In this document: positions 1 through 11,700 of the stretch, piece after piece | Position numbering within the stretch: the first letter of the stretch is position 1 | Layout of the letters: the number at the start of each line of letters is the position of its first letter | Assembly (NCBI RefSeq): GCF_002234675.1 | Contig: NC_019859.2 | Coordinates: 6,727,240 to 6,791,239, forward strand | Source of the DNA: Oryzias latipes | Lineage: Eukaryota; Chordata; Actinopteri; Beloniformes; Adrianichthyidae | Direction of reading: 5' to 3' | DNA: 64,000 bases | Notes under the pieces: generated by a model | The model's database searches: none | The model's input: only the letters and a program-made list of their open reading frames with translations | Told to the model about the DNA's origin: nothing | Position numbers and translations under genes: made by a program

Positions 1-434
1 CTTTAGCTGGTACTTTTGTTGGAACTGAGCGACTTTACGAGCTAAATCGGGACAAGGAAGTGAAGACTTTAACCACTTCTGATTGGTCAGACTGATGACG
101 TGTGATTAAGCCCCTCAAGAATGATTGGTGGAGACAGTTAAAGGGACGGGACTTTTCCAAAATACAGCCGAAGGTGCAGCTGAATCGCCGGACAGTCATT
201 CTTATCAAAATGTCTTTAATAAAATAAAATAAACGCAAAGAAAAAGTATTTTACGATCTTTTATATTCCTAACTCCTCAGTGTTTTATCAGGGCCTGTTT
301 GGATGAACACAGAGCTGAAATCCTGGAGATGGGAAATGTTGTTAAATCAGTTAATGAGAGCAATTTTCCACGGCACACTTGACCATCACCCACGGCACAC
401 TAGTGTGCCGCGGCACACTGGTTGAAAAACACTG
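1..434. mobile_element. hAT-type DNA transposon end (fragment)
   Basis: The right edge, read on the minus strand, begins CAGTGTTTTTCAACC, the kind of terminus seen in hAT/Charlie elements, followed by GTGTGCCG-rich repeats (about 370-425). No matching left end is visible, so it either lies outside the window or is lost. The 8 bases outside the end (435-442) could be half of a target duplication, which cannot be verified here. No transposase is visible in it. Confidence 0.45.
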
Positions 435-763
435 TCTTAGATGACCCTACCCTTACATTGACGTGTTCTCCCTACCATGACAAAGGTGGATAAAGGTGGA
501 AAGATTTCATGTAATCCGTGGACACCAGTGAAGATCACAAATCATAGAAGACGAAAGGTTCAGCGCACTGTCTAGTGGGTCTAGATGACCCAATTCCCAA
601 TATTAAAGTGCCTAGGATAGCACAAAGGTTATAGAAGAGTTTAAAAATAACATATAATACTATATAAGATAACATATAATAATTGTTGTTGTTGTTTCTC
701 TTTCGGCTTTTTCCCATCAGGAGTCGGTTTGCAATGAAATTTCGATTGAGAAAAAAAGTGTCC

Positions 764-851
764 TCCTTCGAGCCGGATTCGAACCAGCGACCTAAGGATC
801 TCTGTTAATAACATCTACAGTCCTCCGCTCTACCAACTGAGCTATCGAAGG
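764..851 (-). tRNA. tRNA-Tyr (GTA) with intron
   Basis: Read on the minus strand this is a complete tRNA: acceptor stem CCTTCGA/TCGAAGG, D arm with TAGCTCAGTTGG, anticodon loop containing GTA, and T arm GGTTCGAATCC. The gene is 88 nt, about 15 more than a mature tRNA. The surplus lies just 3' of the anticodon, the normal place for the tRNA-Tyr intron. An uninterrupted T-run follows the 3' end on the minus strand and should stop RNA polymerase III. Confidence 0.95.
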
Positions 852-1626
852 GACCTAGTAACCACCTCGCACATTTGCCAACTTGCTTTTACTCCATAAG
901 GGGAACACAAAAAGGACATTCGTATAAACGATCGAAGAACTTCACGAATCTCGTAATTCTCTCCAAAACCTTATTTTCTCTAACTGCTGCACCAGTCAAA
1001 AAGCTGAAACTATCGGAACTTAAATCGGAAACTTTGCAGCAGTCAGAGAGCCTGATTTGTTCATATTCACCACACTAACCCAAGCAATTGTTTACTCTCG
1101 TCCTCTAAAAGTAACATCAGACAGATGATCTGCTCACAAAAATACTTCCGATTTACAAAATAACCTAATTTGGCATAAACACTCTCATTTGTAAAGTGTG
1201 TTTTTTTTTTTACTATGTACAAACTATTATTTTAATCTCTAAGACATTTTCTCTGCATAAAGTTGAATTAATTTTTTTCGATTTAACAAATTTCCCGGTG
1301 TCCCAAGCGGGTCTCGAACTCAGAAACATCAGCCCTTGAAGTTGAAATAGGTTTAGCTCGGTTTGCATCTTAGCAGAATGATGACTGTCAGCTCATCTAA
1401 AATAACAATAACAAACAGCATAAAGCTAAAGGACAAATGGCGAACAGGACGACAAAAGTTCAACGCGATACTTACAGCCAGCTAAACGTTAAATAAATTA
1501 CAAACTGCAATCTGTTTAAAAGATAACATAACAACGGGAACACACTAATAATTGAGCTAAAATGGCAAACTACCTTTGAGATTTTTATCTTACTTATGAT
1601 GATCCTTCTATTCTACAATAGCCCTG
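852..1626. other. Intergenic, no gene seen
   Basis: AT-rich sequence with only short open frames that show no family resemblance. Around 1290-1330 a short stretch resembles a tRNA-type B box on the minus strand, without the rest of a tRNA. Confidence 0.5.
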
Positions 1627-3263
1627 GGGCCTGTTTCAGAAAGGAGGTTAAGTGTAAACTCTGAGTGCATTAACCCTGAAATCAGGGAAACCCTGGGTTT
1701 TCCGTTTCAGAATGGGAGGTTTGTTAAACCAGAGTAAATAGAGTAAGTCAAACCCGTTTCTGAAAGAGGGGTAACTTTTACTCGGAGTCAGTATCCATGG
1801 TTACTTATGCTGTGAACCTAACCTGGTCGGGAGCAGGTTTTATTCTTCAAACTCAAAGTTTCTGCCGGTCCCCTCCCCTTTTTAAAGACGAAGCGGTATT
1901 TTTCGCTTTAACCTTCATTGCCCAAATGTCCGTCACACAGAGACGGTCTAAGTGACAAGAATGGCTCCTTTTTTGGAGGACCCAATAGACGAGGAGGCTG
2001 CATTAATTTGTAGAGAATTATATTTACGAGGATTTTGAGAAGACTCGATTTTTTTTTTCAATTTTAGCTGCTTCCATGTTCTTTAAATTCCTGCAGGATT
2101 GCATCTACATGAAAATGAAATCAGGGACATTGAATTAGATTAATGTAACAATTACTTTTTGGAAACACAATTTGCTAGCACTGCTTACTTTCTTAATCCC
2201 ATATAAACCTATACCACTTGATCAATACAAGGGTAGTGTTGCAGTGTGTGTGTGCTGAGCGGGGCTCGAGCCACGAGAGACAAGGGGAGGGGCGATTGCA
2301 GGTGCAGATGGGGGGGGGGGGGGGTGAGCACGGAGCAGAGGTGTGTGCGTTGTATATATTGTGTGTTCGGAGGACGGAGCACTTAGTTAAATAAAGAGAA
2401 GGTGTCATTCCCAGAATAACTGTTTTGGAGTCATTCTTAATCCGCTCTGGAGGTTGAGGGTTTCGAACGGGAAGTGAACCCCGAAGGAGAATTCCCTTCG
2501 GCCCTGAAGGAAATCTCCCCTGCGCTTCTGACCACGGTCGGTCGGAAAGACGAGAGAAAAGAAAGGAGAAGTCTTCGCGCAGCGAAAGGTTCAACAGTAG
2601 ACAAAAGTTCACTTTGAAAAACACAATTGCATGTATTAATATTAAAATGACCAACGTTTGCAAGAGGGGAAGGTTAACAATAAAGTCCTCTAACATTACC
2701 GACGTTAAAGGCATTTTTCCCCAGATTGGTTCTGTACACTATGCAGCATTTCATGCAATTACACCAGGAATAACACTTCAAAAGTACTCCTAAATATCCC
2801 CATTTTTTATTTCACACCGTACGCTATTTAAAAAATTATTACAGTCAATATTTTATGACAATGATTTAAATGCAAACTTAGGCATTAACTTGAGCAGCTA
2901 TGTTTTCCCACGCTAACTGTCTCTGTTTTGCAGATGCAGCAGTGTTGCTTTTCTTCTGGAATATGTGCTCATATTCACTGTAACTCTGCAGCAGCACGTC
3001 AAGTTCAGCTGGCGAAAAATACGCAGACCTCTTTTTTTCACGGTTGCCATGGTGACTCGTGATATCTGCGCTCCATTGATAATGGCTTCTTATAGTCGCG
3101 GTGCTCATGCTCACCTCCGAATCAGTCCACTCAGAGTTGATTGATCTTACTCGGATCAGCTTCTCTGAAACAGAAAACTCAGAGTTGTTAATCTCCCGAT
3201 TGACCAACTCGGAGTTCAAGTTCAACCTCAGAGTTGGTTGAACCTCCTTTCTGAAACAGGCCA
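1627..3263. mobile_element. PIF/Harbinger-type DNA transposon
   Basis: The ends form an inverted repeat: GGGCCTGTTTCAGAAAGG at the left, and CCTTTCTGAAACAGGCCA at the right, whose reverse complement matches at nearly every position. The trinucleotide CTG flanks both sides (1624-1626 and 3264-3266), fitting the 3-base target duplication known for Harbinger elements. Near the right end, on the minus strand, is a Myb/SANT-like open frame, the second protein this superfamily carries. I see no transposase frame, so the copy is probably internally deleted and non-autonomous. A G-run lies at 2310-2324. Confidence 0.7.
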
Positions 3264-3297
3264 CTGAAGTGCAAATTTGAACAACAAGTCGATTCAT
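2878..3297 (-). CDS. Harbinger Myb/SANT-like DNA-binding protein (partial)
   Basis: The C-terminal half reads KKRSAYFSPAELDVLLQSY followed by EYEHIFQKKSNTAASAK and a WENIAAQVNA segment. This is the trihelix Myb/SANT-like domain of the accessory protein that binds DNA with the Harbinger transposase in fish. The N-terminal portion overlaps the inverted repeat and is unlikely to be translated; the plausible protein starts near the internal Met before the TATIRSHYQW segment. The frame ends at 2878 after about 75 recognisable residues, so the protein is probably truncated. It belongs to the transposon and is not a host gene unless domesticated, for which there is no sign. Confidence 0.6.
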   Translation of the reverse strand: MNRLVVQICTSVACFRKEVQPTLRLNLNSELVNREINNSEFSVSEKLIRVRSINSEWTDSEVSMSTATIRSHYQWSADITSHHGNREKKRSAYFSPAELDVLLQSYSEYEHIFQKKSNTAASAKQRQLAWENIAAQVNA

Positions 3298-3396
3298 GTC
3301 TTAATTTGTGGGCGACGATACTTGTTGATTTTGGTTCACTTTACGATCCCATTCACCGACCTAAAATCGGGACATCTTTAGCAAAAAAATTCAAGT

Positions 3397-3402
<6 letters not shown>

Positions 3403-3449
<47 letters not shown>
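3403..3449. repeat. (TA)n microsatellite
   Basis: About 23 uninterrupted TA units, a likely length-variable locus. Confidence 0.95.
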
Positions 3450-3452
<3 letters not shown>

Positions 3453-3900
3453 AGTAAATAAGAATTAATGGCAAATCCATTCACACTTTAATTTCCTGAA
3501 GTTTGGCCCACTGTTGTTTTTCCATATCCAAATAATCCAAAGGGAACATTATTCGAACTTTCTACCACTGTTTGACCATATGTCTTTGCCAAATTCAAAG
3601 ACTTTCCACACATTGGACTGGAATGATGGACTTATTACTGCCATCATGTGTGTTGTCCACTGCAAGGCACTTGGTCGTGTTTACCTTATAGTAAATTAAA
3701 TCTACTTTTCTACACCCCTTGTACAGTCCTCTTGTTTTTTTGTTGACTAATCATTAACTAGTTGCTTTTTTGGGATCAAGTTTGATCATTTGTTGACTGC
3801 TTTTGCTGCATTAAACCCCTCTCAAGACTAGTTTTTGCCCCACATCATTGTCAGCTTTTTTTTAAACGAAAGACACAACACAAATAAGATTCATTCATTC

Positions 3901-5638
3901 TTTATTTCTTGTATTAATCATTCACACTCCAGCAATTATTTTGCGATATTTACATTTTTTTTCTTGTGTTTGGATGCTCATCCACTTCTTATTACACGGC
4001 AGCTGGTACCCAGACGGCGGGTGACGACTCACAGCAGCGCTTTGCTGCAGGGCTCAGAAGTTGCAGCAGATCACCTTCTACAAAATCAGGGTTTATAATT
4101 ACAATTTTTGTAAGTTTTTTTTTTTTTTTACTCCAGTACAAAATAAAGCGAGAGTTTGTAGAGAATGAATGATCTTCAGATGCAGCGTCTGAGCCAGAGG
4201 AAGAAAAAAAAAAAAAAAAATCTGCAAAGATGCACAACAAGACGTATTCAATGACAGATCCTGGTCATCCTCGTGGTTCTAGCTTACGGTAAAAGGGTCT
4301 GAGCCGAGCGGCGTCGGGTCAGGCTTTGATATAAAGAACAGTAAGAGTACAAAGTTTCTGCTTTTAGCTGGTTACACGTCATATTCAATCAAACGTTACC
4401 ATCAAAGTCCTTTTCCCAAGAAAAGATGCAGATCAGTTTTACTTCTGTACACAGATAAAAATAAAGACCTTGTTTTTAATAATGCTGTCTTTGTAAACAC
4501 ATGAAAAAAGGAATAATAAAACATAAATGTACAAAATGAAAAAAAAACTGATCTACAATAGTGTCAAGAAAAATGCTATTCAAAAGCAAAAGGTGTCGCT
4601 ACAGTTTTTTAATAAAATATAATAAAAACATTATGGGGGGGTGGGGGGGGTCAGCAACTATTGTACCTATATGACAGCGGTCAGACAGGGGGGGGGTGCA
4701 GTTAGAGGCAAGAGCACCACTGAATCCAAATTTAACTCGTATAATTTGAAATTTTTCCTCTAAAACACAAAAACTGCATAGACAACAGGCTACAGTTTTT
4801 AATTTGTGGTTTCACAGAAAAAGATCAGAGGACGTACCAATTCAGACAACAGCAGGGGGTAGGATTGTACCATTTAGGAGTTCATCACTGATTTTAGCTG
4901 GGTTCACCAAACGTATGTTTGAAAAACGGTGTTGTTGTGTTTGCCAAGTCGTTTAAACTGACCTAAGAATTCTTCAAGCATAAAAAGGCACCAAACTTAA
5001 CAACTGACACAACAAACCGGGCCTTGCCTCTTCTGCTGGAGCCCCGCCCCTGCCCTCCACAGAGTACTGCGGCCTCACTCGTACCACAGTGGAACAACAT
5101 TAAGACTCCGGGTTGGATCTTTTGGCCTCACAGTAAGAAGTAAAGACTGGAATGAAGCGAAATGAGGATCACAACAACAGAAGGTCAAACGCATGTTTGA
5201 TTTGTTCCTGCAGCTCCAGCTGCAGTGCATCACCTCCGCCACACGAGGGCGACACAGCCCACAGGTGGTTTGATCAGTGCTCAAGTTTGTTTTCAGCTCA
5301 AGTACCGGAAAAAGTGCTGAACCAGTTAGCTTTACTCTACTCCTGTCCTACTCTACCTCCCTACTCCTTCTTCATCCGTCCTTCAGCATTGCTCTGCCCT
5401 TCTCCTCTTCTCTTTACCGTATTCCCAGTTTTAGATCTACGCTAACGTTTATCCATCCTGTTCCTCTCCGTAGAGTTCACTTGTGTTAGTACCGTTTCCG
5501 AGCTTCTCAAACTTTTCACTTGTGGGTGCGCTACCATAAAATGTAAAGGTAACCCCCCTCCTCCCCCTCACCCCCCAACTCTCTAAGTGCTGGCAGAGAG
5601 TCTTCATCCAGGTCATCCTCTTCTTTTTGTATCCAGCG
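3901..5638 (-). other. dtx4: Probable dtx4 3' untranslated region
   Basis: Downstream of the dtx4 stop codon (minus strand) there is about 1.7 kb without recognisable coding sequence. The plus-strand hexamer TTTATT at 3901-3906 is AATAAA on the transcribed strand and is a reasonable polyadenylation signal. The stretch includes several G runs (about 4630-4700). The exact end is an inference; other AATAAA-like sites may be used. Confidence 0.45.
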
Positions 5639-5770
5639 TCACTTCTCCGTCTGTGCGTCTTCCTCTGTGATGCCCTGAGCGCGGAGCTCCTCCAGGACGT
5701 TGTCCAGATGTCCGGGGTCGGGGAAGCCGTGTCCCGTCAGGTTGGAGCCGAACTCCGTCTTATGGTGGAC
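5639..5770 (-). CDS. dtx4: dtx4 last coding exon
   Basis: Encodes [15 protein letters not shown] through the C-terminus and the TGA stop at 5641-5639. It carries the most conserved tail of the Deltex C-terminal domain. The acceptor is CCTCAAG; phase 0 with exon 10. Confidence 0.92.
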   Translation of the reverse strand, partial: VHHKTEFGSNLTGHGFPDPGHLDNVLEELRAQGITEEDAQTEK

Positions 5771-8700
5771 CTTGAGGCGGAGAAACGGATCTTTGGTTTG
5801 CGTGAAAGCAGAGCGGGCCGGTGGCGCAAAGGTTAACGAGCGGTTACCTCGTTCCAGATGACGGTATCGGACTCCCCCGTGGTGCTTGACGTGCCGACGG
5901 AGAAGATGAGCCTGCGGTCCCACGCCACCAGCAGCAGCCTCAGTACCTGTCAGGTTTGGGCGGAGCTTAGGTCAGAAAAAGCACTTTAAGGAGGAGGGGA
6001 GTTGACGACGAAGGCTGCTCCGTTTACCTTGCGTCCTTTCTCGCTGTCGGGGAGGTAGCAGTGTCGTGGGAAGCCTCTGGCAGTGAAGGGCTTCCCTGGA
6101 TTTGGGTGCTCTGGTCCCTGAGAGGTTAAAGGTCACGCCAGATCAGGACGTATTCTCATTGAACGTCATTAAAGCAGTGGGGGGCAGGGGGCGTACCTGG
6201 ATGCCAGGAGGGATATTGTAGATGATGCGGATGGTTTTGCAGTCGGGATGTCCCGGCAGAGAGTGAGGGATGACGTGGTACTCCATCTTTCCTGCCGGCT
6301 GGTTTCCCGTCTTCACGCCGTAGATGGTTTTGCAGGTCGGACACTGAAGACTGAGAGGGGGTGTGCAAAAAAGATGGCGATTGATTGATTCAATTTTAAT
6401 CTAAAAGCACAACCCTGCATCACCGCAGACCTGAGACATCAAGCTCTGTTACAAAGAAAAAGCAACTTGGGGTTCTGGACCAAAAACACTTCTGCGAGTT
6501 TGTCACAAAACTGTTGAGGAAATAAAGAATTACTTTGATTGCTTTGCTTTTGATTTAATCAGCATTTATTTTAAATTAAAAGAGTCAAATAATGAAACTT
6601 TTCTGTAACATTTGATGGGGGGGGGGGTCCCTCAGCCTGACTGACGTCAGCATGTTTGGGCGTTCGACGTCACGCTCTTCACCTGTTCCTAACTCTATGG
6701 GCCTATCGACTTCGGTGGTGACGCACTTAAAAGTTCTAAACAATCTGCAGATTAAAAAGAAAACACAGAGACAAACTGAAGCACAAGGGAGGTAAAATGT
6801 TAAAAATATATATTTTAAACATACCCACAAGACAAAAGCATCAAATTCTACTTTATTTGGTACTTTATCCAGAATTTTTCGGAACGAAGCTGGGCTGCTG
6901 GAGCCTCTCAAATGTTACGTTTTCTCAGAAAGCGATGGAGCCCTGAGGGACCCCACAACCAAGCGGACTAAGACCCTATCCCGAAAATAGTCAATCTTTG
7001 CAGCAAAGCGTTGCAAAAGCTCTAAAAAGTACTTAAAGGATCCTAAAATGTTGTAGCTCACTGCGTTTAAAGCAAAAAAAAAGAAATCCTAGTATCTGTG
7101 TTTACTCAGATGTTGATTTGTAAAAAATGCAGAATCGAGGAAAAAGAGACCTTCAAAGAAAGACATCCTAGCACGATAAGAAACATAGTTCATCTATCTT
7201 TCCCAGCAGACTGTGACGGTGTGATTGGGTATCTGTGGATCTAAACCCATTCTGGGGTTTTGATGACGAGGGCTGTAGAGGAACACAGAGGTCGTTTCCA
7301 CCAACCTGCCGTCCTTGTTGCCGTTGTTGTACATCGCCACCAGGCACTGGAAGTGATACTGGTGTCCACATTGTGCCAGACGCCCCACTGACTCCGCCCT
7401 GGAAACAGGAGTCACGCCCGGACCTTTATATCCTGAAGCTCCCCCCAGGGGCTCCATGCAGATGGTACAGTCCTGGAGGGAAAAACATAAAAAGTTGTGA
7501 AAACCGCTTCTGTTTTTGTAGCGTGTTTTTGAGGAAGCGCCGATGAAGGCCGTACCTCTTCGGGGGGACTCTTCACCTTCTGCAGGTACTTCTTCACCAC
7601 CTCCTCTGGGGTTTTTCCTAAACACAGAGTGGAGTGAGCCCTGGTGGAGATCTGAGGAGGACGTCTGCACGGCTCTTTCTCTACTCACCTTTGCGGGTTT
7701 GCTTCTTGGTCGTCTTCCTGCAGCAATGGTTAAAGCCCGGCACCGGCTTGATGTCGCTTTTGCTGACAGGTGGGGGGTGCAGCACCAGCTTCGGGGGCCG
7801 GGTCAGACACACGGGCAAGGCGGCGGCGCTCATCAGGATTCCCGTGATCCCTGACGTAAAAAAGGAGTCGGATTTAGCAAAAGTTTTTTCTTTTTGTTCC
7901 CCTATAAAAAGGGACACAGAGGGGGAGCTCTCACCTGCCAGAGCGGGGTGGACGGGGCTGGATCCATTCAGGTTTTTCACCGGGACGGTGGGCACGCTGC
8001 AGCAGAAAACAAAAACACTCAATCTAGAACTTTCCTCGTCTAAAGACGTCTCAAAGACAAATACTCACTGAGAGAAACGGATGACTGTCATTTCAAAAGG
8101 GCAAATATTCACGCAAACCCAAAAGAAACTCTGTGTTATTCTGAGTGAAAAGTCTCCTCTTCACCTGCTTCGTTTAGGAGCTAATGAGCAGCAGGAGTGA
8201 GGATTAGACGACCTGTGTGTTTCTGAGGGCTAATCCGGGGAGTTTCCATCTGCTTACTGAGCTCAGAGTCACAGACGTCACACAGCTGCTTTCTGAGGAT
8301 TACCTGCTGCGTCACAAAGCCCTGCATCATCCTCATCCTCGTTTCTATGTGAAGAAACTCACGTAACGCACATACAAACCACGAGCAACTTCCTTTTCAA
8401 TACAGCACTGTAGTTCTCTGGTTTTACAAATTTAGAGTGAAAAAAAATCTATTAAATCTATTTGTTCCACATTAACAAATATATTCCGTTCTTTTTTACA
8501 AAAACAAATAGCTACAAACTTTACAAACTTAAGCTTAAAATTGCATTTTTGATTATTTCTCGATTCAAAAAGGACTGGGAAAAGTCATTCTGCTACGAAG
8601 CTACTTTGGCGGGCGGAACGCTCCCTGCGCCGCTCCATTTTGACGTATCCACTTGCAGACAAATCGCTCCGTGTGCGTCTTAGTTGTTCTCGTTTGAGCT

Positions 8701-11700
8701 GGAAACTGGATCAAACTGTTCGGCTGGAAAGCTCCAATATTGCTCGCTATTTTTGTTGCATTAGTAATGTTAGGCTGGGGGTGTGAGGGGCAGTAAGCTA
8801 GTGAAAAGGACAGGAGCAAAGAGTGATCTCAGCAACAGGAAGAGGATAGAGGCGGGGCTACTGTACACCCATAGTCCCGCCCACACCTCTTCAGCAGTTT
8901 CTAAAGAACTACTGCCACTTTGCAGAAACCATATGCAAGAAAACAAAACTTTTCTGTTGATTTTAGCTCAACTATATTCAAAAGGCTACCGGGAACACTT
9001 TCACAACAGATCAGAAGATGATCGGAGCAGGTCTTTAAGAGTTCAGACCTTTTCACTTTGTAAATCGAATAGTAACATTTCTCCTCATTACTATTAGAGT
9101 ATAAATAAACTGATTTTGTTTCAGTCAGAAAGACGGAAAGTTAAATAAAATGTTTTTCAGTCAAAACATTTTTATCTCCTCATATTCTGATTAAAAGCAG
9201 AATCTCTATCAGACTTCATCTTCATCCCCCTTAACCTGTAATCCTAGATGTGAAAGGAGCAGGCTGTCTACGTACAGCATAAACTGTGTCTGTGTTTTTA
9301 TGCTAAAAGGAAGTCCTTCGAGCCGGATTCGAACCAGCGACCTAAGGATGTCAGCACAAAGCCACCTCTACAGTCCTCCGCTCTACCAACTGAGCTATCG
9401 AAGGCCCGGCAGTAGAGCACCACCTGCCAGTCTAAAGGAGTGAGACCGGGATATGTGGAACCTGTCTGTGCTTGCCGTCATTGAACTGGTGACACAGTGA
9501 TTCACAGCTGGGTGTCGGACAAGAAAAGAGCCAGTGAGAAGGGAGTTCGCGAGCAAACGCAAACACTGAAGAGATCAGGAAGCCCTTTCCTGGCTGACCT
9601 TTAACCCAAATCAATGTTAAAACAAACCAACTGAGCTGCTCCGCCTTGCAAATCTACCACAGACAGACAGCCTTTTCACGACGAACCTAACCAGAGCAGT
9701 GCATGATCTGACCAACAGGGGGAGCTGACGGCTCACGATAGTTTCTTGTTCTCTCTCGACACTGAAGTATTATGGTTTTAGGGGAGTTTCAGGGAGAAAC
9801 AAAATACATCTTTATGCTTGATGAAAAATCTTGATGAAATATCCCCTTTTTGAGTTAATTTAAAGTTATTCCTGTTAAACCTGCCGTCGAAGACAAAACT
9901 AGCCTCTACAGCAGAAAAATACTAAAAAAACACTTCTATTAAGACTATTAGTGCAGCTGTGAAGCAACTTTTGTCAATTGATTCACATTTTTTTTAATCA
10001 TTCTGAGCAGTCAAACAAAAAACCAAGAAATATCTTATTTAAAGGCCGACATGGTCTTTAAAAGCTACTGCAACTACCAAGATTTTTTAAAAATTCTGTT
10101 TTGAGATTAAAATAAACGTAAGACACATAAAAGGTGGCGCAAATAAATCAGTTAAGAAAAAAAAGAGCTAACAGAACACAAACAGGGCCCAAAATGGACT
10201 TGGTCATCTATTTCAGCTCTACACCTGTTTCTCACACAAAACCAGTTATGTTTAGGAGTTTTTAAAAATGTTTCGTGTTATAGGTCGGTACAAAAGTGCT
10301 ACCTCTAGACTTTTCATGTGACCACAAGTATTCACCAATGATGTAAAAGCTAAAAACCTGTTTGCTCTGTTGTATTATTCATCTATTCGTGGGTAGGTGT
10401 TGATCGCTAAACCCAATTCCATTTGAGGAATGCAACCGAAAACTCATCAATGCAATCTCACTTATCTCAATTCTCCTAATTAAAACTATCTGGACTCAGA
10501 CGGATTGATTGTGACAGTTGTAAATACCTTTAACATTGGCCTGGATTAAAAGATACACTTGTGTGGAGACAATCACAGTTGTAAGGTGTAAATGAATTCA
10601 ATCCAACTGCTTGTTTGTATAGGAACACTGTTGGTAAAACAAAGCATGACAGACTATTACCCAAGAGGGAAACAGCCATTATGGAGTTAGTGAAGATGAC
10701 CAGTTTTGCATAGAATATCGGTAAAGTCATGAACAAATTCCTGGAAAGTCCAGTTACCTGCCAGCCAGGCCTGCATCTGAACACACTTCTACTGGTAAAA
10801 TCTGATCTTTTCTCAGTCAACTGGGACAAAATCATCAGATATCTCATGACACAATGTGTGAGCCGTGGCTCACTGAGATAAAAATCACAAAACAGCTATT
10901 CAGTGGTGTTAGACAAACCTCGTTTGTCCTCGGTGGTATTCAGACAACATGCTCAGATCATCTCATTACTTTCCTTTCAATGCTGCCAACTATGAGTGGT
11001 GGAAAAAAAAATGGACCAGTGCTGTGACCATAAACGTAAGAGATAAACAAACCCAGTGGTCATGTGATCTACAGGTCAAAATAGGAAAATAGACAGAGAA
11101 AATACTCATCACAGTACATTTGTTTTTGATTAAAAAAAAATAATAAAATCAAACCATAAAGGGGGAAGAAGTTTACAAAAATCACTTGGTAACCTGACCA
11201 GGCTCCAGGATGAATTTGTTTTCAAACTTTAACACTTTAACATCGCTAATTGTGTCTAAAAACTAATAACTAGATTTCTTTCTTGATTTATACAAATTTG
11301 ACTAATTATGTTCAAAAATAAGGTTGAGGTCGTTTTATTTCTGATAAATACACAACTTGCTAGAAAATTATTTCTCAGCTGTTTTTAAACATTCTCATGC
11401 ATCTTATGGTGTAAATGTGGCCCCTGGTGACAACGCCTTTATTAAATATTTTCTAAAGGTCGCCTCATTTTTTCTGAAATTTAAAATATTTGGCTTTGCT
11501 TTTAAACAGAAACCTAGTTCTACACCCCACCATGAATCCAAAGTTTTTATTTAAACAGCAAACCATTTGATATTAACGCAGCGTCCCCCGCTCACATTCC
11601 ACCAATAATGTGCAGTTATCTGGCCCCATTTTCTGGCCATTCTCTTAATAGAGGCCAGCATTGTTTTTCCAGTCATCACAAACAGCAGACATTGTAAGAA

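Noticed and set aside
2340-2620. Stretch with AATAAAG followed by sequence vaguely like the end of an LTR
   Set aside because: No matching second repeat, no primer-binding site and no coding region. Kept as unassigned sequence within the Harbinger element.
2193-2714. Minus-strand frame of 173 codons inside the Harbinger element
   Set aside because: Low-complexity and Pro/Ser-rich, crosses a G run, and has no family motif.
7194-7688. Long minus-strand frame through dtx4 exons 7 and 6
   Set aside because: Reads through introns; the spliced model restores the family sequence.
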